A stretch of 64,000 nt of DNA. Origin: Halapricum desulfuricans (GTDB taxonomy: Archaea; Halobacteriota; Halobacteria; Halobacteriales; Haloarculaceae). Under the pieces are notes generated by a model that saw nothing but the letters and a program-made list of their open reading frames with translations, did not search any database and was not told the origin of the DNA. The translations under genes were made by a program, and so were the position numbers. Shown here in pieces: positions 52,013 to 61,533 of this stretch. Location: the NCBI RefSeq assembly GCF_017094505.1, contig NZ_CP064787.1:2876339-2940338 (forward strand), read 5' to 3'. How positions within the stretch are numbered: the stretch's first letter is position 1; every line of letters starts with the position of its first letter.

Positions 52013-52660
52013 TCACTCCGGCTGCTGTTTTTCGAGCAGGTCAAGGCGCGTGTAATGCTCGTCGATGAGGTGACCGAGCACGCGCTGTTCGATGTGTTCG
52101 ACGTCGGGGAGGTCGGCGTCGTCGAGGTAGTCCTCCCGGATGCCGACGTGTTCGACGTCACCGAAGACGACCTGCGTGCCCTCGATTTCCATGGTCTCGC
52201 GGACCGAGCACTCGAGCCAGGCCGGACAGCCGACGACGCGCTTGGGCTCGACGACCTCGCTGTCGGTGTGATCGATGTCGGCCGTCTCGAACTCGGAGGC
52301 GTCGACGTCGGCGGCGCTGTCGTTCATCTCATCGAGCAGCCCGGCCGTGAAGACGTTGTAGACGAACTCGCCGGTGTCGATGGCGTTGCGCGCGGTGTCT
52401 TTCATCTCCCCGTCCTGGTGGTCTGCTGCGGTGAACACGAGGACCGGCGGGTCGACGCTGGCCGGCGTGACGAAACTGTACGGCGCGACGTTGTCCTGAC
52501 CGTCCTCGCTCACGGTCGAAATCCAGCCGACTGGCCGCGGTGTGACCAGCCGTCCGAGCGTCACGAACAGCTCGTAGCCGCCGAAATCGTCCGGTTCAAG
52601 CTCGACCACAGTGTGATCGTTGCCGAGACCCTGCTGTGAGTCCATATCTTCGGTATACAT
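52013..52660 (-). CDS. flavin reductase-like FMN-binding protein
   Basis: About 215-residue protein of the flavin reductase-like split-barrel family. The FMN-binding block VTPRPVGWISTVSEDGQDNVAPYSF is clear, followed by PVLVFTAADHQDGEMKDT. Members use or reduce flavin, or act with a monooxygenase. Start is uncertain among several in-frame ATGs; 52660 (MYTEDMDS) or 52645 (MDSQQG) is preferred to a longer form. It ends at a family B repeat. Confidence 0.85.
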   Translation of the reverse strand: MYTEDMDSQQGLGNDHTVVELEPDDFGGYELFVTLGRLVTPRPVGWISTVSEDGQDNVAPYSFVTPASVDPPVLVFTAADHQDGEMKDTARNAIDTGEFVYNVFTAGLLDEMNDSAADVDASEFETADIDHTDSEVVEPKRVVGCPAWLECSVRETMEIEGTQVVFGDVEHVGIREDYLDDADLPDVEHIEQRVLGHLIDEHYTRLDLLEKQQPE

Positions 52661-52800
52661 CCCAGTACTGGAAAGGGTTTGGCCTCGATATCCGGGGCCA
52701 TTTTGTCCGATCGCTGATACCTTCACGGTCGATCGTTGCATTCACGCATGGACGGGTTTCGGAGAAAACGGTTTAGGGCCGTCTGGCGAAACAGGTGGAC

Positions 52801-53796
52801 ATGGTTCGGCGTGTCACGGTGCTTGCGGGATTGCTGGTCGCGTTAGGAGCGCTCTCGACGGTCATCCTCGGAGCCGTGTTCGGGACGATTTTCTTCGCGA
52901 TCACGGTCGCGTACGTGCTTTACCCGGTGCGCGAGCGGCTCATAAATCGGGGACTGGGGCGGCGAACGGCGGCTGCGGCGAGCACGGCCCTGGCGTTCGT
53001 CGCGATCGCGCTGGTCATTTTGCCGGTCGGGATCGTCCTGTACGTGCGACGAGAGCAACTGTTTTCGCTGTTACAGACGGCCCCCGAGGAGGTGACGATA
53101 CAGGCGCTGGGGACGAGCTATACGCTTACGATCGGCGAGATCAGTGCGGAAGCGGCCGAAGTCGGGGAGTCGCTGGCGCTGTCGATCGCCAGTTCGACGC
53201 CGGCGCTGGGGTTCAAGTTCTTCCTGTTCGTGTTGCTGGTGTACGCGCTGCTGGTTCGGCCCGACGACGTCGCACAGGCGCTGTTACGTCCGATACCCAG
53301 GGAGTATCACGACATCGTGATCGCGCTGCACGAGCGGCTCCGTGCGACGCTGTACGCGATCTACGTGTTGCAGGCCGCGACCTCGTTCGGGACCTTTCTC
53401 GTCGCGTTCGGTCTGTTCTGGGCGCTCGGATACGAGGCGGCGTTCTCGCTCGCAGTCGTCAGCGGGATTCTCCAGTTCATCCCGATCATCGGACCGAGCG
53501 TGCTCATACTGGCGATCGCCGGATTCGAGGTCACCGTCGGAAACACGACCGGTGCGATCGTGGTCACGGTGCTCGGGCTCGTGTTGATCGGGTTCCTCCC
53601 CGACGCGCTCATTCGGCCGCAACTGGCCTCGCTCACGGCGAAGATGCCCGGCAGTCTCTACTTTATCGGCTTCGTCGGCGGTATCCTCTCGATCGGCGTC
53701 GTCGGCGTTATCGCCGGCCCCGTCGTGGTCGGACTGCTCGCGGAAGTCGGGGCACTGCTGGCCGACGAACGCTACTCACATCTATCGACTGACTGA
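52801..53796 (+). CDS. AI-2E family transporter-like membrane protein
   Basis: 331-residue protein of the TqsA/PerM family, with about seven helices. Typical sequences include YVLYPVRERL, the long periplasm-facing amphipathic region, SGILQFIPIIGPSVL and GFLPDALIRPQLA. Members export small molecules or act as Na/H antiporters; the substrate is unknown. ATG at 52801; a GTG two codons upstream is possible. Confidence 0.87.
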   Translation: MVRRVTVLAGLLVALGALSTVILGAVFGTIFFAITVAYVLYPVRERLINRGLGRRTAAAASTALAFVAIALVILPVGIVLYVRREQLFSLLQTAPEEVTIQALGTSYTLTIGEISAEAAEVGESLALSIASSTPALGFKFFLFVLLVYALLVRPDDVAQALLRPIPREYHDIVIALHERLRATLYAIYVLQAATSFGTFLVAFGLFWALGYEAAFSLAVVSGILQFIPIIGPSVLILAIAGFEVTVGNTTGAIVVTVLGLVLIGFLPDALIRPQLASLTAKMPGSLYFIGFVGGILSIGVVGVIAGPVVVGLLAEVGALLADERYSHLSTD

Positions 53797-53883
53797 TTGG
53801 AATGGGATACAGGAGACGCGGAGTTCCGCACGGTTGGCCGCCGGTCGAGTACTCCGGTTGGGAGCTCGCGCCGGCGGCTCTCG

Positions 53884-53897
53884 GTGACGAACGTCAC
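53884..53897. promoter_or_regulatory. 14 bp perfect palindrome upstream of the thermosome gene
   Basis: GTGACGAACGTCAC, GTGACG and CGTCAC around an AA centre, about 190 bases before the thermosome ATG and well upstream of its TATA box. It could be a regulator site, but the surrounding region has no supporting features. Confidence 0.25.
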
Positions 53898-54039
53898 GTT
53901 TCCGATCGGAATCCCGACGTTGATCGGTATTTCCGGGTTCAGCGGCTTCTGGACGAAAGAGGTGATCCCCGCGAGCAGGCCGCACGGCGACCCGATCGAA
54001 CTCGACAGCCGCCGCGATCGCCTTCTCCGACTCGATAGT

Positions 54040-54047
54040 TTTATATA
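54040..54047 (+). promoter_or_regulatory. TATA box of the thermosome gene
   Basis: TTTATATA within TTTTATATAG, about 40 bases before the ATG, predicting a short leader. The AT-rich element stands out from the GC-rich surroundings and suits a strong heat-responsive promoter. Confidence 0.55.
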
Positions 54048-54083
54048 GAACCGCTAACGACCAATTAACCGAGGAATACAATC

Positions 54084-55658
54084 ATGTCTAGTGGTCAGCG
54101 ACGCATGGGCGGACAGCCCCTTTTCATCCTCGAGGAAGACACCGAGCGGACACAGGGCAAGGACGCACAGAGTTCGAACATCTCGGCCGGGAAGGCCGTC
54201 AGCGAAGCCGTCCGGACCACGCTCGGTCCGCGCGGGATGGACAAGATGCTCGTCTCCGACGACGGCGACGTCGTCATCACCAACGACGGTGCGACCATTC
54301 TGGGCGAGATGGACATCGAGCACCCGGCGGCCCAGATGATCGTCGAGGTCGCCGAGAGCCAGGAAGAGGACGTCGGCGACGGGACGACCACGGCCTCGGT
54401 ACTCGCGGGCGAACTCCTCTCGAAGGCCGAGAGCATGCTCGACGACGACGTCCACCCGACGACGATCGTCGAGGGCTATCACGAGGCGGCCAGCCTCGCT
54501 CAGGAGGCCATCGACGAGCAGGTCATCGCGACCGACCTCGACGACGACCAGCTCCTGCAGGTCGCCAAATCCAGCATGACCGGCAAGGGCACCGGCGACG
54601 TCGCCGGCGACGTGCTGGCGGAAGTCGTCGTCGATGCGGTCCGTGCCGTGCAGGGCGAGGACGGCGTCGATCGAGACGCGATCTCTCTGCAGACCCAGAT
54701 CGGTGCCGCGTCCTCTGCGACGGAAGTGATCGAGGGCGTCGTCGTCGACGAGGAGCCGGCCCACGAGAACATGCCCCGGACCGTCGAGGACGGGGCCGTC
54801 GCGATCATCGACGGCGCGATCGAGCTGCAGGAGAGCAACGTCGACGCCGAGTACAACGTCACCAACGTCGACCAGCTCAACGCCGCGCTGGACGCCGAAG
54901 AGCAGGAACTTCGCGGGTACGCCGAGGCGCTGGCAGATCTCGGTGCCGAGATCGTCTTCACGACCGACGACATCGACGACCGCGTGCAGGCGTATCTCGC
55001 CAAAGACGGGATCCTCGCGTTCGAGGACCTCTCCAGCGACGATCTGGCGTCGATCCGGTCGGCCAGCGGCGCGACCCGCGTCAGCGGCGTCAAGGCACTG
55101 GAAGCCGACGATCTGGGGACGGCCTCGGTCAGCGTCCGGAGCTACGGCGAGGACGAGCTCGCGTTCGTCGAAGGGCCGGAAGCCGAGACGGTCACGGTCT
55201 TCGCCCGCGGCAGCACCGAGCACGTCCTCGACGAGGTCGAGCGCGCGCTGCAGGACGCGCTGGACGTCGTGACGGCCGCGCTTGATAAAGGCGGCATCGT
55301 CCCCGGCGCGGGCGCGACCGAGATCGCCGTCGCGGCGCATCTCCGCGATCACGCCGCCTCGATCGAGGGGCGCAAGCAGCTGGCCGTCGAGGCCTTCGCC
55401 GACGCTGTCGACGTCCTGCCGCGCACGCTCGCGGAGAACACCGGCATGGACCCCATCGACGCGCTGGTCGACCTCCGCGCGGCCTACGACGGCGGCGACT
55501 GCGCGGGTATCATCTCCGAGGGCCAGACTGGCGCCGTCACTGACCCGCTCGAACACGGCGTCTTCGACCCCGCCGCGGTCAAACACGAGGCCGTCCACAG
55601 CGCGACCGAGGCAGCCACGATGATCGTCCGCATCGACGACGTCATCTCCTCGTCGTGA
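54084..55658 (+). CDS. ths: thermosome subunit (group II chaperonin)
   Basis: 524-residue ATP-driven chaperonin subunit that builds the double-ring thermosome. Family blocks are intact: [20 protein letters not shown], the ATP-site [15 protein letters not shown] and the late [15 protein letters not shown]. The C-terminus ends in SS and lacks the Gly/Met-rich tail of some paralogues. Haloarchaea carry several such genes; which paralogue this is cannot be told. Confidence 0.95.
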   Translation: MSSGQRRMGGQPLFILEEDTERTQGKDAQSSNISAGKAVSEAVRTTLGPRGMDKMLVSDDGDVVITNDGATILGEMDIEHPAAQMIVEVAESQEEDVGDGTTTASVLAGELLSKAESMLDDDVHPTTIVEGYHEAASLAQEAIDEQVIATDLDDDQLLQVAKSSMTGKGTGDVAGDVLAEVVVDAVRAVQGEDGVDRDAISLQTQIGAASSATEVIEGVVVDEEPAHENMPRTVEDGAVAIIDGAIELQESNVDAEYNVTNVDQLNAALDAEEQELRGYAEALADLGAEIVFTTDDIDDRVQAYLAKDGILAFEDLSSDDLASIRSASGATRVSGVKALEADDLGTASVSVRSYGEDELAFVEGPEAETVTVFARGSTEHVLDEVERALQDALDVVTAALDKGGIVPGAGATEIAVAAHLRDHAASIEGRKQLAVEAFADAVDVLPRTLAENTGMDPIDALVDLRAAYDGGDCAGIISEGQTGAVTDPLEHGVFDPAAVKHEAVHSATEAATMIVRIDDVISSS

Positions 55659-55773
55659 ACTGAAACGGCCGTTTTCGGTCGGTCCGAAGGAAAGTGTCGG
55701 GACGGCAGGCGTGAACGCTCGTTCGTGTCAGAGCCGATATCGAGAGTCGACACAAGAGAGGGCGGCCGGCAGA

Positions 55774-58700
55774 CTACATGAAGTCCGCGATGCCTGACTG
55801 CTTGTTCTTGTCATTCTCGAAAATCCGCTCGATCGACCGCTCGAGGATCTCCAGGCGCTGTTTCGTGTAGGGCCGACAGTCGAACTCCTCGGCGACCTCC
55901 GTGGCGGTGTCGATGTACTTGTTGACCGATCCCTCGTGGACGGTCAGGTTGACTCGGCCGCCACACTCGCGACACTCGCCGGAAAGCGGTGGCCTGCGAT
56001 ACGATTCCCCGCAGTCGAGACAGCGGTATTCCTGCCGTGAGAACGCCCGGAGGTTGCCGATCAGGTCCGGCAGGAAGTGATACTCGATGATCCGCTCGGC
56101 GACGTCGGTCTCGTCGACCGCCCGGAGTTTCCGCGCCAGCTCCAGCTGGGCGTCCATCTTCTCCTCCATCGACCCCAGCGTCTTGTACGCCGACAGGTCC
56201 GGCCCCATGGCGATGTCGGTCGTGTCGTGCGTGTGATCGAAACCCGTGTACTCGCGGTCGGTCCCGAGCGTCTCCTCGGCGATGGTCATGATGTCTTCGA
56301 CGTCCTCGGGATCGGCCAGCTCCCGCGTGGCCTCGTAGAACTCCAGCGGATACTCCCGCATGATGTCGACGTTGTGGGCCTCGTCGTCGATCTCGGAGGG
56401 ATCGATCCGGGAGGACATAACTAACGGTGCGTCCATCCTACCACCCCTCTTGTCAGGTAAGTAATATTTACTAAAATTCAATAACCCGTCCATCAGTAGC
56501 ATCACACAGTCCTCGTCGCCGTCGCATTGTGCGGTATAGACGTTTTCGACAGCGACGTTATGTGTATCAGAAACAGTCAGGTTATATACATAGTTGCGGT
56601 CGGTCTGGACATATTCGAGGTCAGTGACGGTCTCGAAGGGGACGCCGCTGTCATGGGCCGCGTCGCCGCCCATCGTCGTCGTTTCGCCGCCGTCGAACGC
56701 CGGGAGCCGGTCACCGACGTCGAGTTCGGAGGCCTCGACCTCTTCGAGGGCACCGTCCGCCCGGCGAAGCATCGAGTGGCCGGGCGTGACCGTCAGCGAT
56801 TCGCCCTCGGTCTCGACGCGGATCAGGTGTTCCGGTGCCGGATGCTTCGAGACGGCCTCGAGGGGTTTGCGGCAGGGCTGGCCGTCCGCGTCGACGGAGG
56901 GAACGAGCACGTCGGCAACGGGTTCGTCGACGAGATCCCCGAAGTCCGTCTCGTCCGGATCGGTCAGGTGCTCCTCGACGAGCGTCTCGATGGTGTCGAA
57001 GCGCCAGTCGCCGTCCTCGCCGTACCACAGCCGCGTGTCGGGATGGAAGCAGTTGCGCCGTTTTGCGGCGTGGAAATACGGGTGCGCGTAGCCGACGGCC
57101 GCGGACGTGAACCCGACGACCCGGCCGACCGTGGCGGCGCTAGTATGGGGAGCCATCCCGAAGACGAGTTCGCCGACCAGTTCCTGTCGGTCGTCGAGTT
57201 CGTAGTACGGCTCGAGCCCGTAATACTGGGTGAGCAGGTCGTCGACGAAATCGGCCGTCTGCAGCATGTGCTCGGCCGCGCCGTCCGAGAGGACGACGTC
57301 CTGGACTTTGAGTTCGACGAGCTGGTCGTCGTGGCGGAGCGGGTCGCCGTTGACGTCTTCCTCGTAGCCAAGTTCGCGGAACTGTTCGACGGTGACGTCC
57401 AGTTCTTCCGGCCGGACCGACGTGACCGGCAGGTCCGTCATGTCGTATCGGACCGTGCCGTCTTTGAACGCGCTGACGTCGTGTTTCGCCCGGAGGACGC
57501 CCTTCTCCATCGGCTCGGGAACTTTCTGCTCCGAAGACAGTCCCTTGACGCCTTTCAGCACGTCGAAGGCCGTCTCGCGCTCGCCGACCGACGAAAGCGC
57601 CGAGTGGAACTGCTCGCTGACGTCGACGGTCTCGGTCTGTGTCGGGCTCGCGAGCGTCTCACAGCGGGGACACTCCGCACGACCCGACTCGTCGGGCTCG
57701 ACCTCCTGTCCGCAGTCCGGACAGACGTACACTGCCTCTGTATTCCCGCCGCAGTCCGGACACCGTGCCTGATAGGTCTCGGTCCCGCACTCGACACAGC
57801 GACGGCGACTGACCTCGAGTTCGACCGCGCCCTGCTGGCCGCGCATCGACTCGGAGTGGGAGGCCGCCTTCGAAACGTCGCGCTGAGATCCACCCGCCTC
57901 ACCGATGGGAAACAGCGTGTGCACGGCCGGCGAGAGCTCCCGCTCCTCGGACTTTTCCGGTCGGCCCATCCGGTTGCCGATCCGGGTCGGGGCTCGCTCG
58001 CGGACCCGAAACGGTGCGACCTCGTTGATCGCGACGATCGCGTTCTCGCCGTCGGCGTACGTCCGGGCCCGTTCGGAGAGGTCCTCCCGGGCCCACTCGC
58101 GCTGCAGGTCAGTATCGAATCCCAGCGAGCGGACCAGCGGTCGCCACTCCGGGACCAGCAACGACCCCTCTGTCTGGACGTGTTCGACCAGCAGCGTCTC
58201 CAGCGTCTCGCGAACGTCCTCGGTCCGTGGAACGACGAGTTCGGCGTTTCCATCCGAAACAGAGGGGTCCTCTACAGTTGCACCGTCCGTCGTCGCCAGT
58301 TCTGATTCCTCGATGACTGTAGCCAGTTCACACACCCGATCGACGCTCACGTCGTGCCAGAGATAGGTGTATTTCGGGTGGAGTGGGACGCCGTACCGAT
58401 CGGCCCAGGAAAACGCCTCCTCGGGGTCCGGATCGGCGAGATCTACGTCGACGGCGTCCCGCATGGCCCGGACGTCCGCATCGGTCGCTTCCAGTTCTTT
58501 GACCCACCACTCGACGGTGTAGGAGGCCGGCGCGAGCGGGTGGTTGTTCTCGACGAACTCGCCGTAGTTGACAAGATACTCGCCGAGATCGAGGATCTTC
58601 TCGACGCCGTTGCGGACCGCCAGTGCTTCCTGTGGGTCGTCGATCCGCCGGACCTCGCCGTTGGCGAGTCTGACCGTCGGCCCTTCGATGGAGTCGACGG

Positions 58701-59871
58701 GGACGACGCCCGCGGCCTTGCCCGGCCGTTCGGTCTTGATCTGGGTGCCGGTCGCCAGGAAGTCATCGACGAGATGCATCGTCGCCGGGTGGACGCCGGC
58801 GGTCGCGTTCCCGTGGTTGCGGGCGCGGCCGTAGCGGAGTCGAAAGCCTCCAGCTTCGCTCGGATGCCCGAAGACAGGCCGACCGGCGATGAGGTCCCGC
58901 AGGTACTTCTTCGAGGAATCGGGCCTGGGCGGCCCCGTTCGCGGTTCGGCCTCGTCCTCGACGTCTCCGGACTCGCCGTGGCGCTCCTCGTCTGCGTCCT
59001 CCGAGTCGTCGTGTTCCGAGTCCTCCGAGTCGCCGATCGTGCCGTCGATGAGGTCCTGCAGCCAGGGCCACTCGACCTCGTCGAGATTGCGGGTGTAGCG
59101 CTGGATCTTCGGCGCTTTGAGCGCGATCCCCTCGGCGAAGACCAGACACATCCCGCCGCGCGAGGAGTTGGTGTCGACGCGTTCGAGGTCGCGATACCCC
59201 GAGACCTCCTCGTCGCCGGTCGCCTCGCCGTCGAGCATGATCGGGATGTGCTCGGCGATGAACCTCGACTCCTTCTCCTTCGGGGAGTACTGGAGTCCAG
59301 TCTCCGTGTCGTAGAGTTCGACCTCCTCGGCGTAGCGGTTGATCTCCTCCTCGCGGGGCTTGTACTGGTCGATCCCGAGCAACGCGCGGGCGTAGTCGGC
59401 GACCAGCACCGACAGGGCCTGTGCGGTCCCACCGGCCGACCGGATCGGACCGGCGTAGTAAATGTTGACGAACTCCGTGCCGTCGTCGTTGTTCAGGATC
59501 TCGACGCGGTCGATCCCCTCGATGGGTGCCGCGACGACGCCCTCGGTGAGCAGGGCGACGGCAGTGCGGACCGCGCCCTCGATCTTGCCAGCCTCGGAGT
59601 CGTAATTGCCGACAGTGCCGTCGACGAAGTCCTCGACCAGTTCGAGCGCGGCCTCCTCGCGAGACATCTCCCCTTCCAGTTCGCGGACGCGCTCGGCGAC
59701 GCCATCGATCCCGAGGATGTTCTCGACGCGGTCGGCCATGTCCCGCGCGGTCGGGATCTCGACTTCGGGTTCCGGATCGCCGCCGCGCTCGCGGGCCTCG
59801 TTGGCGATCTCGATGGCGGTCTCGAGTTCGCTCTCCAGCGTCTGGAAGTAGCGCTCGTCGACCTCCCTCAT
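55774..59871 (-). CDS. polC: DNA polymerase D large subunit (DP2) with mini-intein
   Basis: 1365-residue precursor of the catalytic subunit of archaeal polymerase D. Zinc sites are visible at Cys692/695/704/707 and Cys717/720/734/737, with a final zinc finger near the C-terminus. The catalytic motif CDGDED begins at residue 1116 but is split from N940 by a 175-residue intein (941-1115) which must be spliced out. The mature protein has about 1190 residues. The polymerase works with the small proofreading subunit, which is not in this window. The stop of the downstream PPC gene overlaps its ATG by four bases. Confidence 0.95.
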   Translation of the reverse strand: MREVDERYFQTLESELETAIEIANEARERGGDPEPEVEIPTARDMADRVENILGIDGVAERVRELEGEMSREEAALELVEDFVDGTVGNYDSEAGKIEGAVRTAVALLTEGVVAAPIEGIDRVEILNNDDGTEFVNIYYAGPIRSAGGTAQALSVLVADYARALLGIDQYKPREEEINRYAEEVELYDTETGLQYSPKEKESRFIAEHIPIMLDGEATGDEEVSGYRDLERVDTNSSRGGMCLVFAEGIALKAPKIQRYTRNLDEVEWPWLQDLIDGTIGDSEDSEHDDSEDADEERHGESGDVEDEAEPRTGPPRPDSSKKYLRDLIAGRPVFGHPSEAGGFRLRYGRARNHGNATAGVHPATMHLVDDFLATGTQIKTERPGKAAGVVPVDSIEGPTVRLANGEVRRIDDPQEALAVRNGVEKILDLGEYLVNYGEFVENNHPLAPASYTVEWWVKELEATDADVRAMRDAVDVDLADPDPEEAFSWADRYGVPLHPKYTYLWHDVSVDRVCELATVIEESELATTDGATVEDPSVSDGNAELVVPRTEDVRETLETLLVEHVQTEGSLLVPEWRPLVRSLGFDTDLQREWAREDLSERARTYADGENAIVAINEVAPFRVRERAPTRIGNRMGRPEKSEERELSPAVHTLFPIGEAGGSQRDVSKAASHSESMRGQQGAVELEVSRRRCVECGTETYQARCPDCGGNTEAVYVCPDCGQEVEPDESGRAECPRCETLASPTQTETVDVSEQFHSALSSVGERETAFDVLKGVKGLSSEQKVPEPMEKGVLRAKHDVSAFKDGTVRYDMTDLPVTSVRPEELDVTVEQFRELGYEEDVNGDPLRHDDQLVELKVQDVVLSDGAAEHMLQTADFVDDLLTQYYGLEPYYELDDRQELVGELVFGMAPHTSAATVGRVVGFTSAAVGYAHPYFHAAKRRNCFHPDTRLWYGEDGDWRFDTIETLVEEHLTDPDETDFGDLVDEPVADVLVPSVDADGQPCRKPLEAVSKHPAPEHLIRVETEGESLTVTPGHSMLRRADGALEEVEASELDVGDRLPAFDGGETTTMGGDAAHDSGVPFETVTDLEYVQTDRNYVYNLTVSDTHNVAVENVYTAQCDGDEDCVMLLMDGLLNFSKYYLPDKRGGRMDAPLVMSSRIDPSEIDDEAHNVDIMREYPLEFYEATRELADPEDVEDIMTIAEETLGTDREYTGFDHTHDTTDIAMGPDLSAYKTLGSMEEKMDAQLELARKLRAVDETDVAERIIEYHFLPDLIGNLRAFSRQEYRCLDCGESYRRPPLSGECRECGGRVNLTVHEGSVNKYIDTATEVAEEFDCRPYTKQRLEILERSIERIFENDKNKQSGIADFM
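56527..57051 (-). other. mini-intein in the catalytic motif of PolD large subunit
   Basis: Encoded residues 941-1115. It starts with Cys941 (CFHPDTRLWYG, block A), has the TPGH motif (Thr1029-His1032, block B) and ends with block F and G material YNLTVSDTHNVAVENVYTAQ, followed by Cys1116. The last residue is Gln, not Asn, as known for the PolII inteins of some thermococcal archaea. There is no LAGLIDADG endonuclease, only about 45 residues between blocks B and F. Insertion is between N940 and C1116, exactly before the catalytic CDGDED. Confidence 0.92.
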
Positions 59872-60290
59872 AGCGGCCAGAGGTCGAGGTCGGTCGGCTC
59901 GTCGTGGACGCGTTCGAGCGACTGCTCGAAGGCCCGGACGTACAGTTCACCGGCGAAGACCGTCGCGCTGTCGAGATGACCCGCGATAGTCGAGCCGTCA
60001 TCTCGCGAGAGGACTGCGTGCGTGTGTGCGAAGGGCTCGCCCTCGAGCAGCGAGACGTTGCCCACGCAGGAGGCGACCTCAAGCGGTTCGTCGAATGCCA
60101 TCGGATCGTACTCCCGGTCGTCTTGATCGTAGTACCACAGTTCGGCGTTCTGAACGGCACCGAGGCCGACGAAGAAGGCGGCCTCGATCCCCTCGGCGCG
60201 TGCGAAGTCCTCGATCTGCCCGCGCCAGTCCTCGCCGTGTGCGAGGCGCGCGACGAACTCCCGGGTACCCTCGACTTCGCGATAATCCAT
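59868..60290 (-). CDS. PPC (DUF296) domain protein
   Basis: 140-residue protein of the plants-and-prokaryotes conserved domain family. Typical residues include IEAAFFVGLGAVQNAELW, the metal-binding-like HTHAVLSRDDG and FAGELYVRAFEQSL. Bacterial and archaeal members bind DNA or metal but function is unclear. The true ATG is at 60290; the GTG two codons before gives the same protein with an extra Met-Asp. It overlaps polC by four bases. Confidence 0.85.
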   Translation of the reverse strand: MDYREVEGTREFVARLAHGEDWRGQIEDFARAEGIEAAFFVGLGAVQNAELWYYDQDDREYDPMAFDEPLEVASCVGNVSLLEGEPFAHTHAVLSRDDGSTIAGHLDSATVFAGELYVRAFEQSLERVHDEPTDLDLWPL

Positions 60291-60426
60291 ATCCACACGG
60301 AACGGACGGGAGCGATAAAATAGTTGCCAACGGTGGCGAGCAGTTCGATATCGTGACAGTTCGGCGTTACGGAACGACAGAGTGCGGTTCCAAAATAAAT
60401 AAATAACATCTGTCTGAAATGAAACT

Positions 60427-61500
60427 GTGAAGCGTCCTCCGTTCGATCGACGGCAACGTATCGTCGCCGTACTCGCGGTCGTCGCCGTGAGCGTCGGAAC
60501 GCTCGCCGCCGTTCAGGCGACGGCGTCACAGACGGCCCCAGCCAGTACCGGCGACATCTGTGAATACGATACGTACAGTCCGCCGGATCTGGATTTCGGC
60601 TGGACGCAATCGTACAAGGACGGGCTCAGTAACGGCTCCGAGCGTGACTGGAGCGGGGGACGGATCGTGCAGGTGGGTGGAAACGGGGAGTGTTCGCTGT
60701 TAGTCAGCGACGGGCGTTCCGAGTCTCTCGACGAGACAACGGTCAACGGGACGAGCGGGGTCGTCACGGGGACGGTCGACCTCGGAGCCGACGGGAGCGT
60801 GCGGTTCACTGCGGTCGGATCGAACCCAAAAGAGACGTCCAACGGGACGGTTGAAAGCAACGAGACGACGGAGCTCGCGATCTCGAATCCGGGGCCCGAC
60901 TACGGGACGAACGTCTCTCTCGAGGCCGGCGAGCAGTCCGAAGAGCGATCACTATCGAACGGGCGGTTCTTCCAGTTCGCCCTCCGACAAGACAACGGGA
61001 CGGCCCGGATCGCCGTCTGGGGTCTCGACAGTTCGTGGGACGGCGAGTGGGATTTCACCGCAGACAACGTGACTGCCGACGAGGACTGGACACTCGCTCT
61101 CGATGGGCGGGCGTTCCTCGACGGGATCGCGGTGGGCGTCGCAAAGCCGGACGAATCGGAAACGCCCGCCGAATCGCCGACTCCCGGGGAAACGACGAGC
61201 GACGACGGGTTCTTCGGTCCCGGAGACGATCCGGACGTCGATGGCAGGGACACAGACCCCGACGGAGAGCAGAACGCCGTAGGGCAGATCGTCTATGGGT
61301 TGCTCCTGTCTGTCGGTGGAGCGGTCGGGTTCCGCTACGCCCGACCGATCGCTCGACTCAACGAAGAAATCGACGCCATCGGGAGTAAGACGGATCTCTC
61401 GGAAGTCGAACCTGCAGAGTGGAAGGTCCTCCTCACGAAGGCCTTCGCAGCGTTTTTCGTTCTCTTTGGACTGGTCATGATCGGGACGTCACTTTTGTAG
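60427..61500 (+). CDS. exported or membrane-anchored protein of unknown function
   Basis: 357-residue protein. GTG start; the N-terminus KRPPFDRRQRIVAVLAVVAV is a signal anchor. A beta-rich domain with several NGT/NET/NVT sequons follows, then a Glu/Thr/Pro linker and two C-terminal hydrophobic segments (around 285-310 and 335-355). A haloarchaeal surface or membrane protein of no recognised family. Confidence 0.72.
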   Translation: MKRPPFDRRQRIVAVLAVVAVSVGTLAAVQATASQTAPASTGDICEYDTYSPPDLDFGWTQSYKDGLSNGSERDWSGGRIVQVGGNGECSLLVSDGRSESLDETTVNGTSGVVTGTVDLGADGSVRFTAVGSNPKETSNGTVESNETTELAISNPGPDYGTNVSLEAGEQSEERSLSNGRFFQFALRQDNGTARIAVWGLDSSWDGEWDFTADNVTADEDWTLALDGRAFLDGIAVGVAKPDESETPAESPTPGETTSDDGFFGPGDDPDVDGRDTDPDGEQNAVGQIVYGLLLSVGGAVGFRYARPIARLNEEIDAIGSKTDLSEVEPAEWKVLLTKAFAAFFVLFGLVMIGTSLL

Positions 61501-61533
61501 CCGTGACTGGCCACGAACGGAAAACGATCACTG

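Noticed and set aside
53890..54048. Plus-strand frame with IGISGFSGFWTKE, similar in look to a NuoL/MrpA helix loop
   Set aside because: Only about 13 residues match the motif and the flanks are hydrophilic. Too short to support a respiratory-gene remnant.
56527..58305. 592-codon open frame antisense to the PolD large subunit
   Set aside because: Complement of polC; no domain, composition typical of an antisense shadow. Its start at the intein boundary is a coincidence of codon position.
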